From Dipetalonema caudispina (taxonomy: Eukaryota > Nematoda > Chromadorea > Rhabditida > Onchocercidae), in NCBI GenBank assembly GCA_013365325.1, contig JABVXV010000044.1, positions 186,001 to 250,000 on the forward strand: a stretch of 64,000 bases of DNA, given 5' to 3'. The notes beneath the pieces were generated by a model. That model did no database searches and was not told where the DNA came from. It worked only from the letters and a program-made list of their open reading frames with translations. Below are positions 51,816 through 64,000 of this stretch, piece by piece. Made by a program: the position numbers and the translations under genes. The stretch's first letter is position 1. Each line of letters starts with the position of its first letter.

Positions 51816-51887
51816 GAAAGAAATGGAATAAATGTTCGATGATCAGTAATTTTTACTGAATGTTAAACATTCATTTACTATTATATA

Positions 51888-54800
51888 ATGGGCAATAGCT
51901 ACACTCATTTGGCTACCCAGGATCCATCCGAATTATCTTCGGCAACAACCGGAACGGATATTTCAAAATTAGAGAAATGGACCACACGATTCATTCCTGC
52001 TGATCGCACATCGTATATCAAAATGTACAAATTTTCGAGAAAATTTCCAAATACTTCTTAAATTTGATTGAGTTATTTCACCAACAAATCAGTAAACTGA
52101 GAGATAAGTAATTTAGTGATTTCCAGAACTTCTTTTTTTTTTGGGAAATTTGATCTCGATACCTCGATACCATATTATATCACGAGCCAAATCCACATAT
52201 CGGTAACTTCAAGAGATCCCAAATGATGTTGTTATTATGCTGTAGACAATCTGTAGTTTCAGCTTAACTGCAATTAATGCCTTAAAAATATATCTTGTAC
52301 TGTATAATTAACATTTCTGGCTCGTCATTAGCGAAGTGTAATATGCAATAAGGGTAGCAATTATGAGATAATTTAATCTTTCAATGTCCCAATATTAAAA
52401 TTTTCTAGGTCCAGAAGTGTCGCACAGTTCAGCGAAATTCGTCCAATCATACGAGCACCTGTCCATAGTGATGCTATTGGAGCATTGGCACCGGTAAGGC
52501 CTGGTATAGTACTTAGTGGTGGTCGTGATAAGGTTCGTTCTTTTAATGATTTCTTCTTTTTAATACATTGTTAGATTCTATTTTAAAAAATAATTGATAA
52601 GAATTTGAATAAGATTAATGAATGAAATATATTACAGCTGATAGCACTGAATAATACAGATACAGGGAAATGTCTTCTACGATGGTATGGTCATGAGAAG
52701 GAAGTTACCAAGGTAACATATTTGATCGAGATTTATTACTATCCCTGATACCAGGGTTATATAAAATATCAAAATCTAAGATCTAGAAATAAAATAATTA
52801 TCAGCAGTTGTTAGAAGTTATGGAAGTACCACTATTATATATATGCTTCGAAAGCAAAAAAAAAAAAGAAAAAAAGAAATCGGAGAAGCTAGAATGATTG
52901 AGTGACATTTTGGAAAACTTGTAACTGATAACCGTATATTCCGTCTTTTATTCCGTTCTCCCGAATATTCTCATTAAAATTCCTTCTTTAGATTCTTTGG
53001 ATATCTATTCCTTAGATAAAGATATATTAATATTTCATAAGTATCGAAGAATAGGTACGAAATTCTTTTAAAGTAGTAGGGAGAAGGGAACCGGAAGAGG
53101 AAAAACATGTATGATTTTTCGATTGAACCATAAAGCAGAAATTTGTCGCTTTTTTTTGAAACTAAGCTTTTTTCCTTATGATTGATCTTTTTCAAGTAAG
53201 GCTAGTAATATTCATTGCTTCTTAATAATGAAATTATCAGTAATACATAAGTTTTATTATGAATTGCTCATTCATGCGCACGTGTGCGTAAATGTACGTT
53301 TAAATACACGTGTTAACTTCTGTAATTCTCATAAAAAACATCACTGTAGGAGAGATAGGAATGCATTACAAGGTAATTTATCTGTAAAATTGACAAAAAA
53401 AAAAAGAACAGTACTTTCTTGTAGATCTTTTTGAACAAACGGCAGAAGTTTAAAAGTGTTTTCAAAAATTGTTTACAGATTGCATATCGAAATACATTTG
53501 CAAAGCATTTTATTCTTAGTGGATCAAGAGATACGCAGATCAGACTATGGCAATTTGACAATCCCAATACCTTACGCATCTTTTCGGGACATCAGATGAG
53601 CATCGGTGGATTAGCCATGCTTGATCGTGAGTTGTTTGAGAGGATGTGGGACGGAACGCTGAGCTTATGAAATTGTAATATCGAAATTGCAGAAACTAGA
53701 TTTGTCTCGGGAGGACGAGATGCCACCATACGATTATGGGATGTTGAAATGGGTACTTGCTTACGTGCTGTTCGACATTCCAGAAATTTGGTAACTATTT
53801 GTTTTTCATTTAGTAAATTAAAATTTACCAATGAGTTGTTTACATTTTGCCAGTTTTCATCCACTCTATTGGGATCTGAACTAAATTTCATTAAAAAAGA
53901 ATCAATTGATATGAATTTTCATCTGTATCATTCTATAAAAAATTACAGGTAACTCATATATCACACTGCAACACGAATAATCTACTTGCCCAGTCTTCGG
54001 AAGATAAAGAACTGAAGTTAGCTTCTTGTATTTTCAATTTCCAATTCCTGACTCTATTACAACTTTCTTCTTTCCATATCTTACAGGAATTTATAGAAAA
54101 CTGTTAAAAAACGGGAACAAACCGTATCGGTTAGTGGTAAAGACAATTCAAATAAAATAAAAAAAAATCTGAATGTTGTTACAGAATCTGGGACAGTCAC
54201 AATCTGTGTCTCGCATTTCAGTTCCCAAAGAAAAATCATATGCTTACACATTGCGATTTTTCATCGGATGGTAATTACTGCATTACATCAAGTAATGGTT
54301 TTAATGGTGATGGATGCGAAATTACGGTAAAATTTCTTGTATAATTATTCAAATTTTTAAAATATTCATTGATAATATAATGTGTTTGTCCTGACTTATT
54401 CTATTCGTTCACGTATTAATCTAACATCCAGGAATTACAACCGTCAATAAACCTGAGAAAACTTTTAACTTTTAATCAATATATTTTGGTTACTTCTAGC
54501 TATGGGATATCCGACAGCAGAAAATGATCCTCGAATATCGTGGACATGAAGAATCGGTAAGCTGCGCCATTTTTCTTCCACAACAAATAATCTCGAAACG
54601 TATGCTATTGAGTGTTTCCGCTGACCATACTGCCAAATTATGGAATGTTGATGATGGAAGTAAGTTTCTTCTTTTATACGGTTTTTCACTTACTGAAAAC
54701 TTGCTTAAACTTTTTTATGTGTTCGGTGATTTAGATCTTAGACTGAAAAAGATATGATATATTTGAAGAATTCAGATCATAAATTGAAATTGATCATAAG

Positions 54801-55274
54801 ATGTCGTATGGCTTTATTTGGACATTTTTGTTGAAATATTTTAATTTCAACAGATTTTAGAAAATTTCTTTCTCATCATGATCATATCATGATTTCAGGT
54901 TGTCTGTGGAGTGAGCTCATACCAACAGCATCTGATCTATTAGCATGCGTAGGCTTCAGGGATGGAAAGTAAGATTATATATTTTCCCACATAGATAAAT
55001 TATTGAAATGAAGTTTACGTTGTGCTCCGATAACTGATGCTGAACTATGCTAAACTAATTATACTTTTTGAAATTTGTTTAAATTTATATTCATCTAAAT
55101 ATAATTTACATTAATTAATACCTAGATGATTTAAGTCTATGATTTAAACTTTACAGCATCGTTGTCAGTGGGATGAATGCTACTTTTTGTCATTTACGGA
55201 TTCTCACTCGTGCTGCACGTCCCTATCTTGAATGTATTTCTGCACAGTCCTGCACTCGATGTTCCCTTAGCTAA
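51888..55274 (+). CDS. wdr-31: WD40-repeat protein, WDR31 orthologue
   Basis: Ten exons join in frame: 51888-52024, 52409-52532, 52638-52712, 53479-53626, 53693-53790, 53949-54016, 54185-54326, 54500-54659, 54899-54968 and 55157-55274, about 379 residues (human WDR31 is similar in length). The N-terminus MGNSYTHL fits the N-myristoylation pattern (Gly2, Thr6), as in the vertebrate protein (MGKQQSKL). WD repeats end in LSGGRDKLIALN, LSGSRDTQIRLW, VSGGRDATIRLW, AQSSEDKELKIW, the distinctive SSNGFNGDGCEITLWDIRQ and SVSADHTAKLW. The SNGF..GEGCE..LWDLRQ stretch is a WDR31 signature, which separates it from generic WD proteins. In nematodes and vertebrates WDR31 is linked to cilia, acting with ELMOD and RP2 on intraflagellar transport; that function is taken from the family. 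The start is the first Met after a TTTCAG acceptor. Confidence 0.93.
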
Positions 55275-55347
55275 TAATTTTCCATATTTTCTGGTAACTC
55301 TTAACTTTCTTTATTTGATTTTGTTCATTTCACTCACTGTGATGTAA

Positions 55348-55353
55348 AATAAA
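55348..55353 (+). terminator. Poly(A) signal AATAAA for WDR31
   Basis: AATAAA 74 bases after the stop codon. Confidence 0.6.
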
Positions 55354-58300
55354 ACTTCAATTCAAGATTTTTATTTTTAATGATACTGCTAGTAGAAACG
55401 ATCTCGATGAAACTGATTCTAATAAATCGTTCTGTTGAAAATAAGTTGAAAATGTTACAAAGGATGATTCAGAATTTACCTTAATTAACTTTTAGTACTT
55501 ACTTCAAAGGAAATAGTGTAAAGTTCGAAAATTATGGATCATAATTCGTTGAGTGGAGGAGTTAAACTATGTCGCAAATAATTGTTTAAAAAAGAGCGAT
55601 CGTGATTTACAGAAATTTGAAAGGGTAGTTTACAATAAATCTTAAAGGATCATCTTTCATGATGGTCATAAATCATTTGAACGAAGAGAATCATGATATG
55701 TATCATCAAATTAAGAAAAAACTCTTTGAAATATTAACATTTCTTAAACCTGAATATAACATAATGTTCATGTGATAACATAAAAAATCATCGGCAAATT
55801 CTTTGGTGACGGATTATTACTTTTAAAATAATGCATCACTTTGAAATTTAAATGATATCGTTGAATTATAACATTTTGAAAATGATAGTAGAATGTTAAA
55901 TTATGGAACTCAACTTAATTTTAAACTTTAATTTATAAAAAAATTAAATTTTTGAAATTAATTTTTAAACTTCAATTTTACGATGTTTAATGTAATACCG
56001 TTTTCGCTAGTTAGATTAACTTAAATTAACTTCAACGATTAATTTTGCTACATCAGTGATATTACAAATTTTGCAGTGGTGCCTACCTCTTTCTAGAAGT
56101 TAGGTTAAAACGAAAGTTTTAAACTTGAGTTTTAAACTTTCAAATTAGTTCAGTCCATTTTATATTTAAACACCATTAATAATATCACTGGTAATCAACG
56201 GCAAGCAAATTCGACTATGACATCGTTTGAGTAATGAATATAATCAGCAAAAACTGGTCTGTCCAAAAATAGCAATCATCCACTTTTGGTAAACAACAAA
56301 TCTACCTGATCTCTCGATTATTGGGAAATGGTTCTTCAAAGAGAATCACATGGGAATAATTATCTAACATATTGAAAATTTATAAATTTGATTGAAATTC
56401 GGATTGGAATTTAAATCAGGAGAATAATGTCGAATAATGAATTTAAAATCTGGAATAAAATACAATTCGAAAAATTTATACAAATGGAAATGATGAATTA
56501 TACTTTTCACTTCATTCATAATTATCGAAATGGATAGTTAATTTTACATTCTTATTGATATTTTATTATTGCCAACTGATCGCATCCATGCTGAAGCAGA
56601 AAATATCTAAAAAAAAAAAATGAAATTTAATATTTTTTAGACAATCTGCATGCTAAAAATAAATGAAAGTAATATTCTAGAAGAAGCAATTCAAATTAAA
56701 CTGGAAAAATTCATCTAATAAAAAACTTTTGAATTAACTTCAAGACTGGCACTATTTTTCATTGCTGTCATTTTTTGAATTTGTAACAATTTCAAAATTC
56801 ATCGCTGTATTCAATGGATGCTTTATGAAATTAAAGTAATAAATAAAGTGATATCCAGTGCCAGATCCTAAATAGATAGAAGGCGCAGAATTCTGTTGAA
56901 GACATCGGTTTGGAACTTTTAAAGTTTTCAGCAAATTGCTTTAATTAATTGGGCGTAATTCAAATAATAATAATTAAAATCAACAATAACAAAACCAAAT
57001 GGGCGCTATATTACCTTTGATAATTTTATCGCTCGACTTGTATGCATGATTTATGCTTGAAAATTTTTTTTTTTGACTCTTCTAAACTTGACTTTGCAAC
57101 AAATTTTCGAAATTTGGGAAAGTTTTGACATTTCTTGTAAACTCAACTCAGTAATTTCGCAAAAGGATCTTTTTTCGCTGCCTTTTGTATGATTCAAGCA
57201 TTTGTTTATTTTGATTTTTCGGTAACGAGCAGGTAGATCAATGGTATCAGCAACAACATAATGATGGAAGGATTATCTTTCAAAGTAAAATTTAAAACTA
57301 ATTTTACAGATATCTGCTACTATAACTTGTAGTACTTTTTCAAAATACTTTGACAAGCAACAAGGAGTATATCTCAATTAATTCATAACTCAATCTAAAC
57401 TGATAGCATAAAGGATACCTGAAGGGAATAGGTATCAAATGGTTCCTTTCACTGTTCTTTATCAATAAATCTGAAATGTAAACATAAAATCTTTGTCACA
57501 TATCAATGCAAATCATAACTTCACTTCATCGATCAGACAAATCAAACTTTTGTGCCTATACTAATTATGACATAATGATCATAAATAAATATGTGCTGAC
57601 TTCATCAAATACAATAAAGATATAATATTTTGTAAAAAAGAAAAAAAAAGTTCTGAAGGAATAAATGAAATGAAAAAAATAAAGAAAGAATCAAATGGAA
57701 AACACTCCAATGTATGCTCTCAGAAACGGTTCTGATATTTTTCATATATGATTTTAGGTTGACCTTTACATACTTCGTGACTTCAACAAAACTTTTCACT
57801 TTACTATAAAATAGACCGTATTATTATTGTTTTCTTCTCAATTAACTTTAAATCTTGTTCGTCTTCACCAGTTACTTGAGCAATTTAAAAAAGTCTCATT
57901 GTTTTCTTAATTAAGCAAATTAAATTCATTTTTTGTCTAATTAAAATCAATTCTTTTCATTAATGCAATATATCACAACACTTTTAACTTCTACCACTTC
58001 ATCATTACACCTTTCATTAAGACATCATCTTTTCTGTATTCTAAAGGAAATACTAAAAGTCCATTAAAAGTACAACATTTCAACAGCATCATTTTTATCA
58101 AACCATAATTTACAGTTTAATTCGACATAATTGTTCTATTTTTGTAATATGCAACAATACTTGATGCTTGAGATATCTTTCCACGTTCACGTTCGTAATA
58201 CGTTACCTTTGACATGGACTAATTGTACACTTGAAAAGGCTAAGCACTGATCTCTTTTTTTTTTTTATAAATAAGCGATGATATATAAGGGAGAAATGTG

Positions 58301-58702
58301 GAATTGTTTTGCAATATGAGGGTAAAAGATCAATGCTGCAAACCAGTTCTCATCAGTCAATTAATACGTTGATGGTGATAATGATGATGATGTAAATGTT
58401 TACCTGAAAAAGTTTTCCGATATGCAAGGTAATCGCAGAACACTAATTACGATACTGTTCAATGAGCAATAGAAATGGTATATTGTTTATCAACAGTTAG
58501 AAGTTTTTTATGTTATCTTTCTTACTAATTGAATTCTTAAAATTCCAAGTGAAATCTTCCAAATTTATTTGAAGTAAACTTTTTATTTTTATGGAAATTG
58601 GAATTAATATTTTGGAATTTCGAGAAAATTTAATTTTTGTATGCTTGCTGCTGTAATTTTTAAACTTCTATTTCATATCAAAAAATTAGATTTTGTTGTA
58701 CA

Positions 58703-58710
58703 TTTTTCAG
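58703..58710 (+). other. Possible trans-splice or 5'UTR acceptor for TMEM144
   Basis: TTTTTCAG after a T-rich stretch, about 220 bases before the TMEM144 ATG. Confidence 0.4.
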
Positions 58711-58928
58711 GTATCCTTGATAAAAAAAAGCAGATTCTGTCTAGAAAGACTGTCTGAAATCGGTGGAATAAATCATTCTAGCAATCCTCCAGGAAAAATC
58801 TGCTGTTTCCACTACTTCTCTAAACGAAGCATTTGGTAGGAGATTGAATACAATAATATCGAAAGCGATACAGAAAAAATTGAGGAATCTCGAAAGAGTT
58901 ATCGAATTCCTACCTTCAAAACGGAAAA

Positions 58929-61631
58929 ATGAATGAGACAGTGATCGGATTCATATTATGCATCATATCATGTATTGCTTTCGGCTTTATGTTTGCACCG
59001 TTGCGTAAATTCGACACTAAAGATGGTAATTTGTTTCAAAACTAAGTGGTATTTTAATATCATCAATAATATTCGTTTTTTTTTTTAACTCGAAAATTGC
59101 AGGATTATATGTCCAATGGATACAATGTGCCGTTGTATTCATCCTCGGTTTCGTAATTAACATTGTAAGAAATTTTCCGGTTTTCAATCCGCTCGCTATG
59201 ATTGGTGGTTTTCTATTTGCAACAGTTAATTAAGTTTCCATTTTCGTAGTTTTTCTTGATCATAGCTGAATTTTATGAAATATTAGGGGAATTCATTTAT
59301 AATTAATCTAATTGCTTTCGAATTAATAGAAAACAGAACGGTTTGAAGATGGTTAGAATTATCGAACTTCTTTATTCATTATTGGCAATGTTTGAATAGA
59401 GTGGTGAAGGTGGTACGTCTGAGATGAAGAGAACTTTTTTCTTCATATTTTAACTTTCACATAATTAGTTTTCATTTTTAAAATTTGATTTTAGGTAATA
59501 TAGCATCAGTTCCGATCATCAATCATCTTGGTATCGGTGTTGGCATGTTAATTTGGGGTTCCATACAGGTATATATTGTTGTTCGGGCAGAAGGAGAAGA
59601 TTAATGAACTCAACAGATCACTGACATCTTTTTTTCTTCTAGGTTCCTCAACCTCGATATGCTAATTTATTTTTATAGCTAAAAAAAATTTAATCTTCCC
59701 TAATATCAGGTATTAGTTGGCTGGGGTGTAGCACGATTCGGTTTCTTCGGTACACGTCCGCAACCAGTTCACAATAATGTAATGAATGTTGTTGGATTAC
59801 TCCTTGTTCTACTCAGGTATCGTTTGTTCAAGGTAAACAATGAATTAATTGCCTGGAATTGACTGCATCAGTAATAAATTAATCTTCTTTGCGTTGACAA
59901 ATTGGTAAAAAAGATAAATGTTTTATGTTACCAGGAAAGTTCTTTTTTTTTTAGTCAACAACAATAAGTTGGTTATTTTGATCATCAATAAAATATGTGA
60001 AATGGATTTGACTGAATTCAGTAATAATTCCAAAGAAGTTCAATCCAATAATAAATCAAAAAAGTTCAAAAACGTTTCTTCTAAAAAATCTGATGATGAA
60101 ATATTAGCGTGCGAAATATAAGTACCATAGTTGTGGATCCGATTTCATTCTTCTCTTTATAGTGGATTCATGTTTGTTTTTGTGAAACATAAGAATCAGG
60201 AACAACAGTCCGTCACAGCAGGTGAAGTAATTTCAATGCAGCAAGTAGGAGATAATTCGACACAAGCGCAAATTAACAATACGTCGCAAATGAGATCTCA
60301 TTTAACAAAGACAAAAATAGGGTAAATTTTAATGTACATATAGCGGAGCATCAATTTGTTATAAAAAATTCTATCTTTATGAACATTCTCATTCCATTTG
60401 CTATTCTTTAATTCATTAACATTTCTTCACTTCTCACAGGTAATCATTTATATTTCTGTCGTAATTCATACGATCGTATCGGTTTGAAAACCGTATGATT
60501 GATTGTTGATGATACAACATGTGAATTATGTCACACGTCAAGATTATCATCATATGTTTCGATAACAAATTTAATTTAATAAGATTGCTAATTTACCATG
60601 ATTCATTCTATCGAATATCTTGTAGATATGTCGGACTATCTGTACTTCTGGGAGTTTTTCATGGTTTGATGATGACTCCTATCGTATACATTCAAGATAA
60701 CAGTGATTCAACCACATCTCTCAATGGTAAACATTCTATCCCAATTCTATGAATTTGAAGTTATTAAAAAAATTTAACTTTAATTTTCATAATTTTAGTC
60801 CTTGACTATGTTTTCCCACATTTCTGCGCAATATTTTCCTGTTCAACTATATATTTCATCATTTATTGTATATGGATGAAGGGTCGCATACATGCCCCAG
60901 CAGAACTGGTAACCTTTTGACATATTGACCAACAAACAACATCTACTGTTAACACTTTCAGTCCGTTGAATAGTTGATATTGTATCGTCCACTGAAGCAA
61001 TCGAGTTAATTCAATTAAGAATGAAGCTGTTGAAATTAAAAATAATTGTTCTGATCAATAATAAGGATAATTTTAAAATTGCTCCTTTTTTCTTCAGTCT
61101 AATCCTACTCACCTTTTTATTACAATTTGATTGGTGGAAAGAAATGAAAATGATTAAAAGAATTTTCGAATATTTAGATATTACCCTCAGTTGCTTATGG
61201 AGTATTGTGGTGTACTGGAATGATATTATGGTTCATTTCAAATCGTATGTTATCACAAACTGTCAGCTTCCCAATCACTACACGAGTTTGTTTCATTTCA
61301 TGTAATATCATAAAATGCATGGGAATAATTATTAGAAAATTAAATTAACTATTGATTGGCTATATATTTTAGTTGCCATCAACGATTGGAGTTCTGGCAG
61401 ATGTGCTACTTTTTAAGGATGTTGAGGTGAGAGAATCTTCTCAAGATTTTATCAAACTTTAATATGATTAGAAATACTTCTAGATTGATCGGAATTGAAT
61501 ATTGGATTAAAATAAGTGTAATTATCAATAATCATTGCCTTTTTCAGGGTAGAAGAAATTTGATAGTTACATTTTCGGCAGTTGCCACTGGTTTAATTGG
61601 TGTACTGCTAATCGCATTTTCAAATCAGTAG
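58929..61631 (+). CDS. Multi-pass membrane protein, TMEM144 family
   Basis: Exons 58929-59025, 59103-59224, a microexon near 59400-59412, 59495-59568, 59710-59816, 60163-60321, 60626-60726, 60799-60908, 61178-61285, 61373-61426 and 61548-61631 give about 342 residues. The protein is almost all hydrophobic helices (roughly ten), as in the drug/metabolite-transporter-like TMEM144 family of unknown substrate. Family signatures are GFMFAPLRKF near the N-terminus, GMLIWGSIQVLVGWGVARFGFFG, then LPSVAYGVLWCTGMILWFI, SFPITTRLPSTIGVLAD and a final VLLIAFSNQ. A hydrophilic loop rich in Gln/Asn/Ser (about residues 140-185) separates the halves. Exons 2 and 3 cannot be joined directly without a stop; an AG-flanked microexon of 4, 10 or 13 nt at 59400 restores the frame and gives ATSGE..GNIASVP. 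A 67-residue frame at 59918-60121 lies inside an intron and is not coding. Confidence 0.9.
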
Positions 61632-63422
61632 ATTATAAATTTTGAAAAGTAATTTCTTAGTTTTCAAGCAATTCTGGAATGTTTCGCATCCGGCTGCAAA
61701 ATCATAAAACTTTCTTACGCATCTTTAATTTATTTACATGGTGATGTATTTAACGACCGTGAAAAAATAGCTAAATAATAAAATTGACAAATAGAAATTC
61801 TTCTAAAAATTCATGGATGAGACATTATAATTGTCATTTCGTGTAATTCAAATTCTGAAAGTCCTAAATCAGTTAGAATAGTATGGTCAACTTCTGGCGG
61901 TTAAATAGTTGTGAAAGAATAAATCGTAAAAAATCTGCCAATTTCCACGGAAAGAAGTTAATCGTGGATGAACTGCTTATCAATGATGAAACTCGGCTTG
62001 TTTCAAACCCTTCCGACAGGTTAATATCAATGTATAGATGAAAAGAGCAAAGAAATTTAAAAACCTACACATCTTTGATAAGAATTTCCAATTCAATTTA
62101 ATATTATCTTCAGGGCCCGCAACAGAATACAAAAGGAGATATTAAACTCTTCTGGACAAGTTTAGATAAACATCTATGAAATGAGCAATTGTATACATAC
62201 TCGGGTTGGGGATACAAGGAATACAGGAATAACTTTCCGGAAAAACCACATAGAAACCAATAATATCAAGAGATCAACATTTCAGCTCTTTTCATATCGC
62301 TTGCTAATTTTTGTGAATCATTGAATAGGTGAATTATGAATATATAAAAATCTAGTAAGATCAACGTGTAAATAATGCTGGTATTTGTAAATATCAGTAA
62401 TCTATCGAGGGAATAAATTAGACTCTTTCTCTTCTTCATAATGATGGAAACAATCGAATTTTTTAACGTGTGGAGAACTAAATCTATTTCTCACTGAACG
62501 AACCTGTAAAGAAAGGCTTATTACATTTCTGCCAACTTTTAATTGAAACTGAATATTTTTCGCCCTTGCTTTTTAAAGTATCGGAATCTTGCATTTGAGA
62601 CTCTTGTATGTTGTATATATAAATATTAACTATCCACTAGACGCAAATATATTCGTTTATGATGATGCAATTTAAATTAAAGGTAGCAATGAAACATTGT
62701 TCGAATTTCAGTCTTTTTCCAAGGAAATTGAATAGTTGTGATAGTTAATTATTTCTTCTTTGTCTTCTCCACAAATAAGAGAAAGAAACTTAGCACACAA
62801 AAGTATGTGCTCTAACAACCTCATTGTAACTTGATGTAAGCCAAAATAATTGACTGATTTAAACAATAAAATGAATACGGATACACTGTAATGAGATCAA
62901 TTATTTAACGCTGGCCAGTGATTTAGAGATTTGGTGATTTCAAAGATCATCAGCTTGAGGGTATTAGGATTTCTGAATTCTTCTAGTTTCTGGAAAAATT
63001 TTTAAATAATTTGCATGACTGTGGTTCATAAATGACTTTCTCAACTAAGTTTAATTAAAATCTTGGAAAAATAAACAATTACATTCTGATTAAAACTTGG
63101 AGTTTCAAATGTTCTTCTTCCTGCTGCTTATAAAACCAACATGACTACAAACCTCAACAAAATGACAAATATGTTTCTAGATCATATCGAGAAAAATGTA
63201 AACTAAAGCGAAAATTCTGCATCTATTGTCAACAGTATTCAATAAATGATTCATGCATTAAGCATTTTCTATCGTCACATTTCCTCCATAATTTAAATGA
63301 AATATGAAAAAAAAACTACACCCGTTTTGAAATATTTGTAAGAGAAGTTTACAGACCAATAAATTTTTTATATCAATTAGAAATCTATGTATATGAGGGG
63401 ACTGATATGAATCAACCATATA
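61632..63422. other. Convergent intergenic region, TMEM144 / CDK11
   Basis: About 1.8 kb between two converging genes. It holds the TMEM144 poly(A) signal and otherwise unremarkable AT-rich sequence. Confidence 0.55.
61777..61782 (+). terminator. Poly(A) signal AATAAA for TMEM144
   Basis: AATAAA about 145 bases after the TMEM144 stop codon. Confidence 0.5.
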
Positions 63423-63900
63423 TCACTTGCTGAACTTTGGGGCTACATCAAACTTTAACGCAAAACTTGTTGATGCTTCTTTCTTCGGCTCTACCTTCAA
63501 TTCCTTGTATAACTTTGCGTTCTGCACCTGAAAATGAAAATAAAAATGCTGTTTAATATCGTCGAAGTATCCCGAGAGTTAGTTCATCATTGTCCCAAAA
63601 CGAAGCAATAAGTAATTTTATCCATGTAAGTTGTGAATCACAAATCATGCGGAATGTTGACCAAGACGATAAAGCAGCTGCAATATATTTTGCAAAGAAA
63701 TTACTTAAAAAACAGCACTAACTTCTTTAGATGAAGACGGTTTTGTGATCGGTGTCTTCACGACCGATTTACCCAATTCACTTTTTGCTGGCCATGTTGG
63801 GAACATCTCTGGAGGTGTGGGTGGTGGATAGCGCTCAAACCAATCATGAGCCAAAGCTTCATGAGCAGAAATTCGCTTAGCTGGATCATAAGTCAATAAT
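63423..63900 (-). CDS. CDK11 (PITSLRE) protein kinase, last two exons (partial)
   Basis: Exons 63723-63900 and 63423-63527 encode the C-terminal end of a protein kinase. The first carries LLTYDPAKRISAHEALAHDWF, the closing helix of the kinase C-lobe with its conserved DPAKRISA arginine, followed by PTPPEMFPTWPAKSE. The MFPTWPAKSE tail is diagnostic for CDK11/PITSLRE kinases. The last exon ends STSFALKFDVAPKFSK, matching the GF-SLKF end of CDK11 proteins. CDK11 works with L-type cyclins in transcription and pre-mRNA splicing. The catalytic core and the long charged N-terminus lie beyond the right edge. The acceptor at 63901 (TTATTCCAG) is in phase 2, so an upstream exon must supply two bases. 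It is on the same strand as both CDK-inhibitor genes but about 29 kb away; no direct regulatory link is shown. Confidence 0.9.
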
Positions 63901-64000
63901 CTGGAATAAAAAATCTTTAGAACGGTCAACTATTAGGTTTTGGTATATTATCTATAAGGCCTACGAAAAGCACAAGCAGCTTATAATAAAGAATGAACGG

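Larger units (their letters stand above)
34179..51887. other. Large non-coding region upstream of CKI-B and of WDR31
   Basis: About 17.7 kb separating divergent CKI-B and WDR31, with no recognised gene. It holds many simple repeats (34694-34710 AG, 36209-36227 TG, 36962-36981 AGT, 37633-37652 TA, 37881-37904 ATCT, 38531-38596 TG/TCTG, 38721-38774 ATA, 42285-42303 CAA, 43789-43819 A) and a short alternating GC run (37499-37509). E2F-like motifs occur at 36350, 37956, 40514, 40628, 40868, 40927 and 48353. Exon-like fragments with splice signals or coding-like content are at 40600-40751 and 43392-43451 (plus) and around 47560-48360 (both strands). The open frame at 35221-35526 starts with TTG and has no recognisable features. 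Confidence 0.5.
55275..58928. other. Intergenic region, WDR31 3' to TMEM144 5'
   Basis: About 3.65 kb of AT-rich DNA between two genes in the same direction; too far for a normal nematode operon spacing. It includes the WDR31 poly(A) signal (55348-55353) and a likely acceptor before TMEM144 (58703-58710). No other feature is recognised. Confidence 0.55.

Noticed and set aside
59918..60121. 67-residue plus-strand open frame with Asn/Ser/Lys-rich end
   Set aside because: It lies wholly inside a TMEM144 intron between good donor 59817 and acceptor 60162, and TMEM144 exons join in frame without it.

Overview
The window looks like nuclear DNA from a parasitic nematode of the filarial type. It is strongly AT-rich, every recognisable gene is cut into short exons by small GT..AG introns ending in TTTCAG-like acceptors, intergenic space is rich in microsatellites and homopolymers, and the protein set (P-glycoprotein, CPEB, CKI-type CDK inhibitors, WDR31, TMEM144, CDK11) is animal. 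The genus cannot be fixed from the sequence alone. I see no bacterial, viral or transposon genes and no CRISPR array.

Layout, left to right. 1-572 (-): 5' exons of a P-glycoprotein-like ABC transporter. 2854-8090 (+): a complete CPEB-type RNA-binding protein of the CPEB2-4/Orb2 class, rebuilt from 14 exons. 8569-9879 (-): a four-exon secreted Ly6/uPAR-like protein with a probable GPI-anchor tail. 9.9-20.7 kb: gene-poor. 20.7-21.4 kb (-): a weak gene candidate with faint Rad9-like features. 21381-24172 (-) and 32898-34178 (-): two tandem paralogues of the p21/p27 (CKI) family, each with an N-terminal cyclin/CDK-inhibitory domain and a PIP box split by an intron at the same place. 24.2-32.9 kb and 34.2-51.9 kb: long non-coding stretches upstream of the two CKI genes, holding palindromes, nuclear-receptor-like direct repeats and an unusual set of E2F-like motifs. 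51888-55274 (+): WDR31. 58929-61631 (+): TMEM144, whose reading frame needs a 4-13 nt microexon. 63423-63900 (-): the last two exons of CDK11, which continues past the right edge.

Functionally the centre of the window is a cell-cycle-exit locus: two CDK inhibitors with large upstream regions and a CDK11 gene about 29 kb further on. The other genes (mRNA translation control, cilium-linked WD protein, membrane proteins) are neighbours with no visible operon link. All exon models come from splice signals, frame and remembered family sequence; none has been tested against transcripts or database searches.
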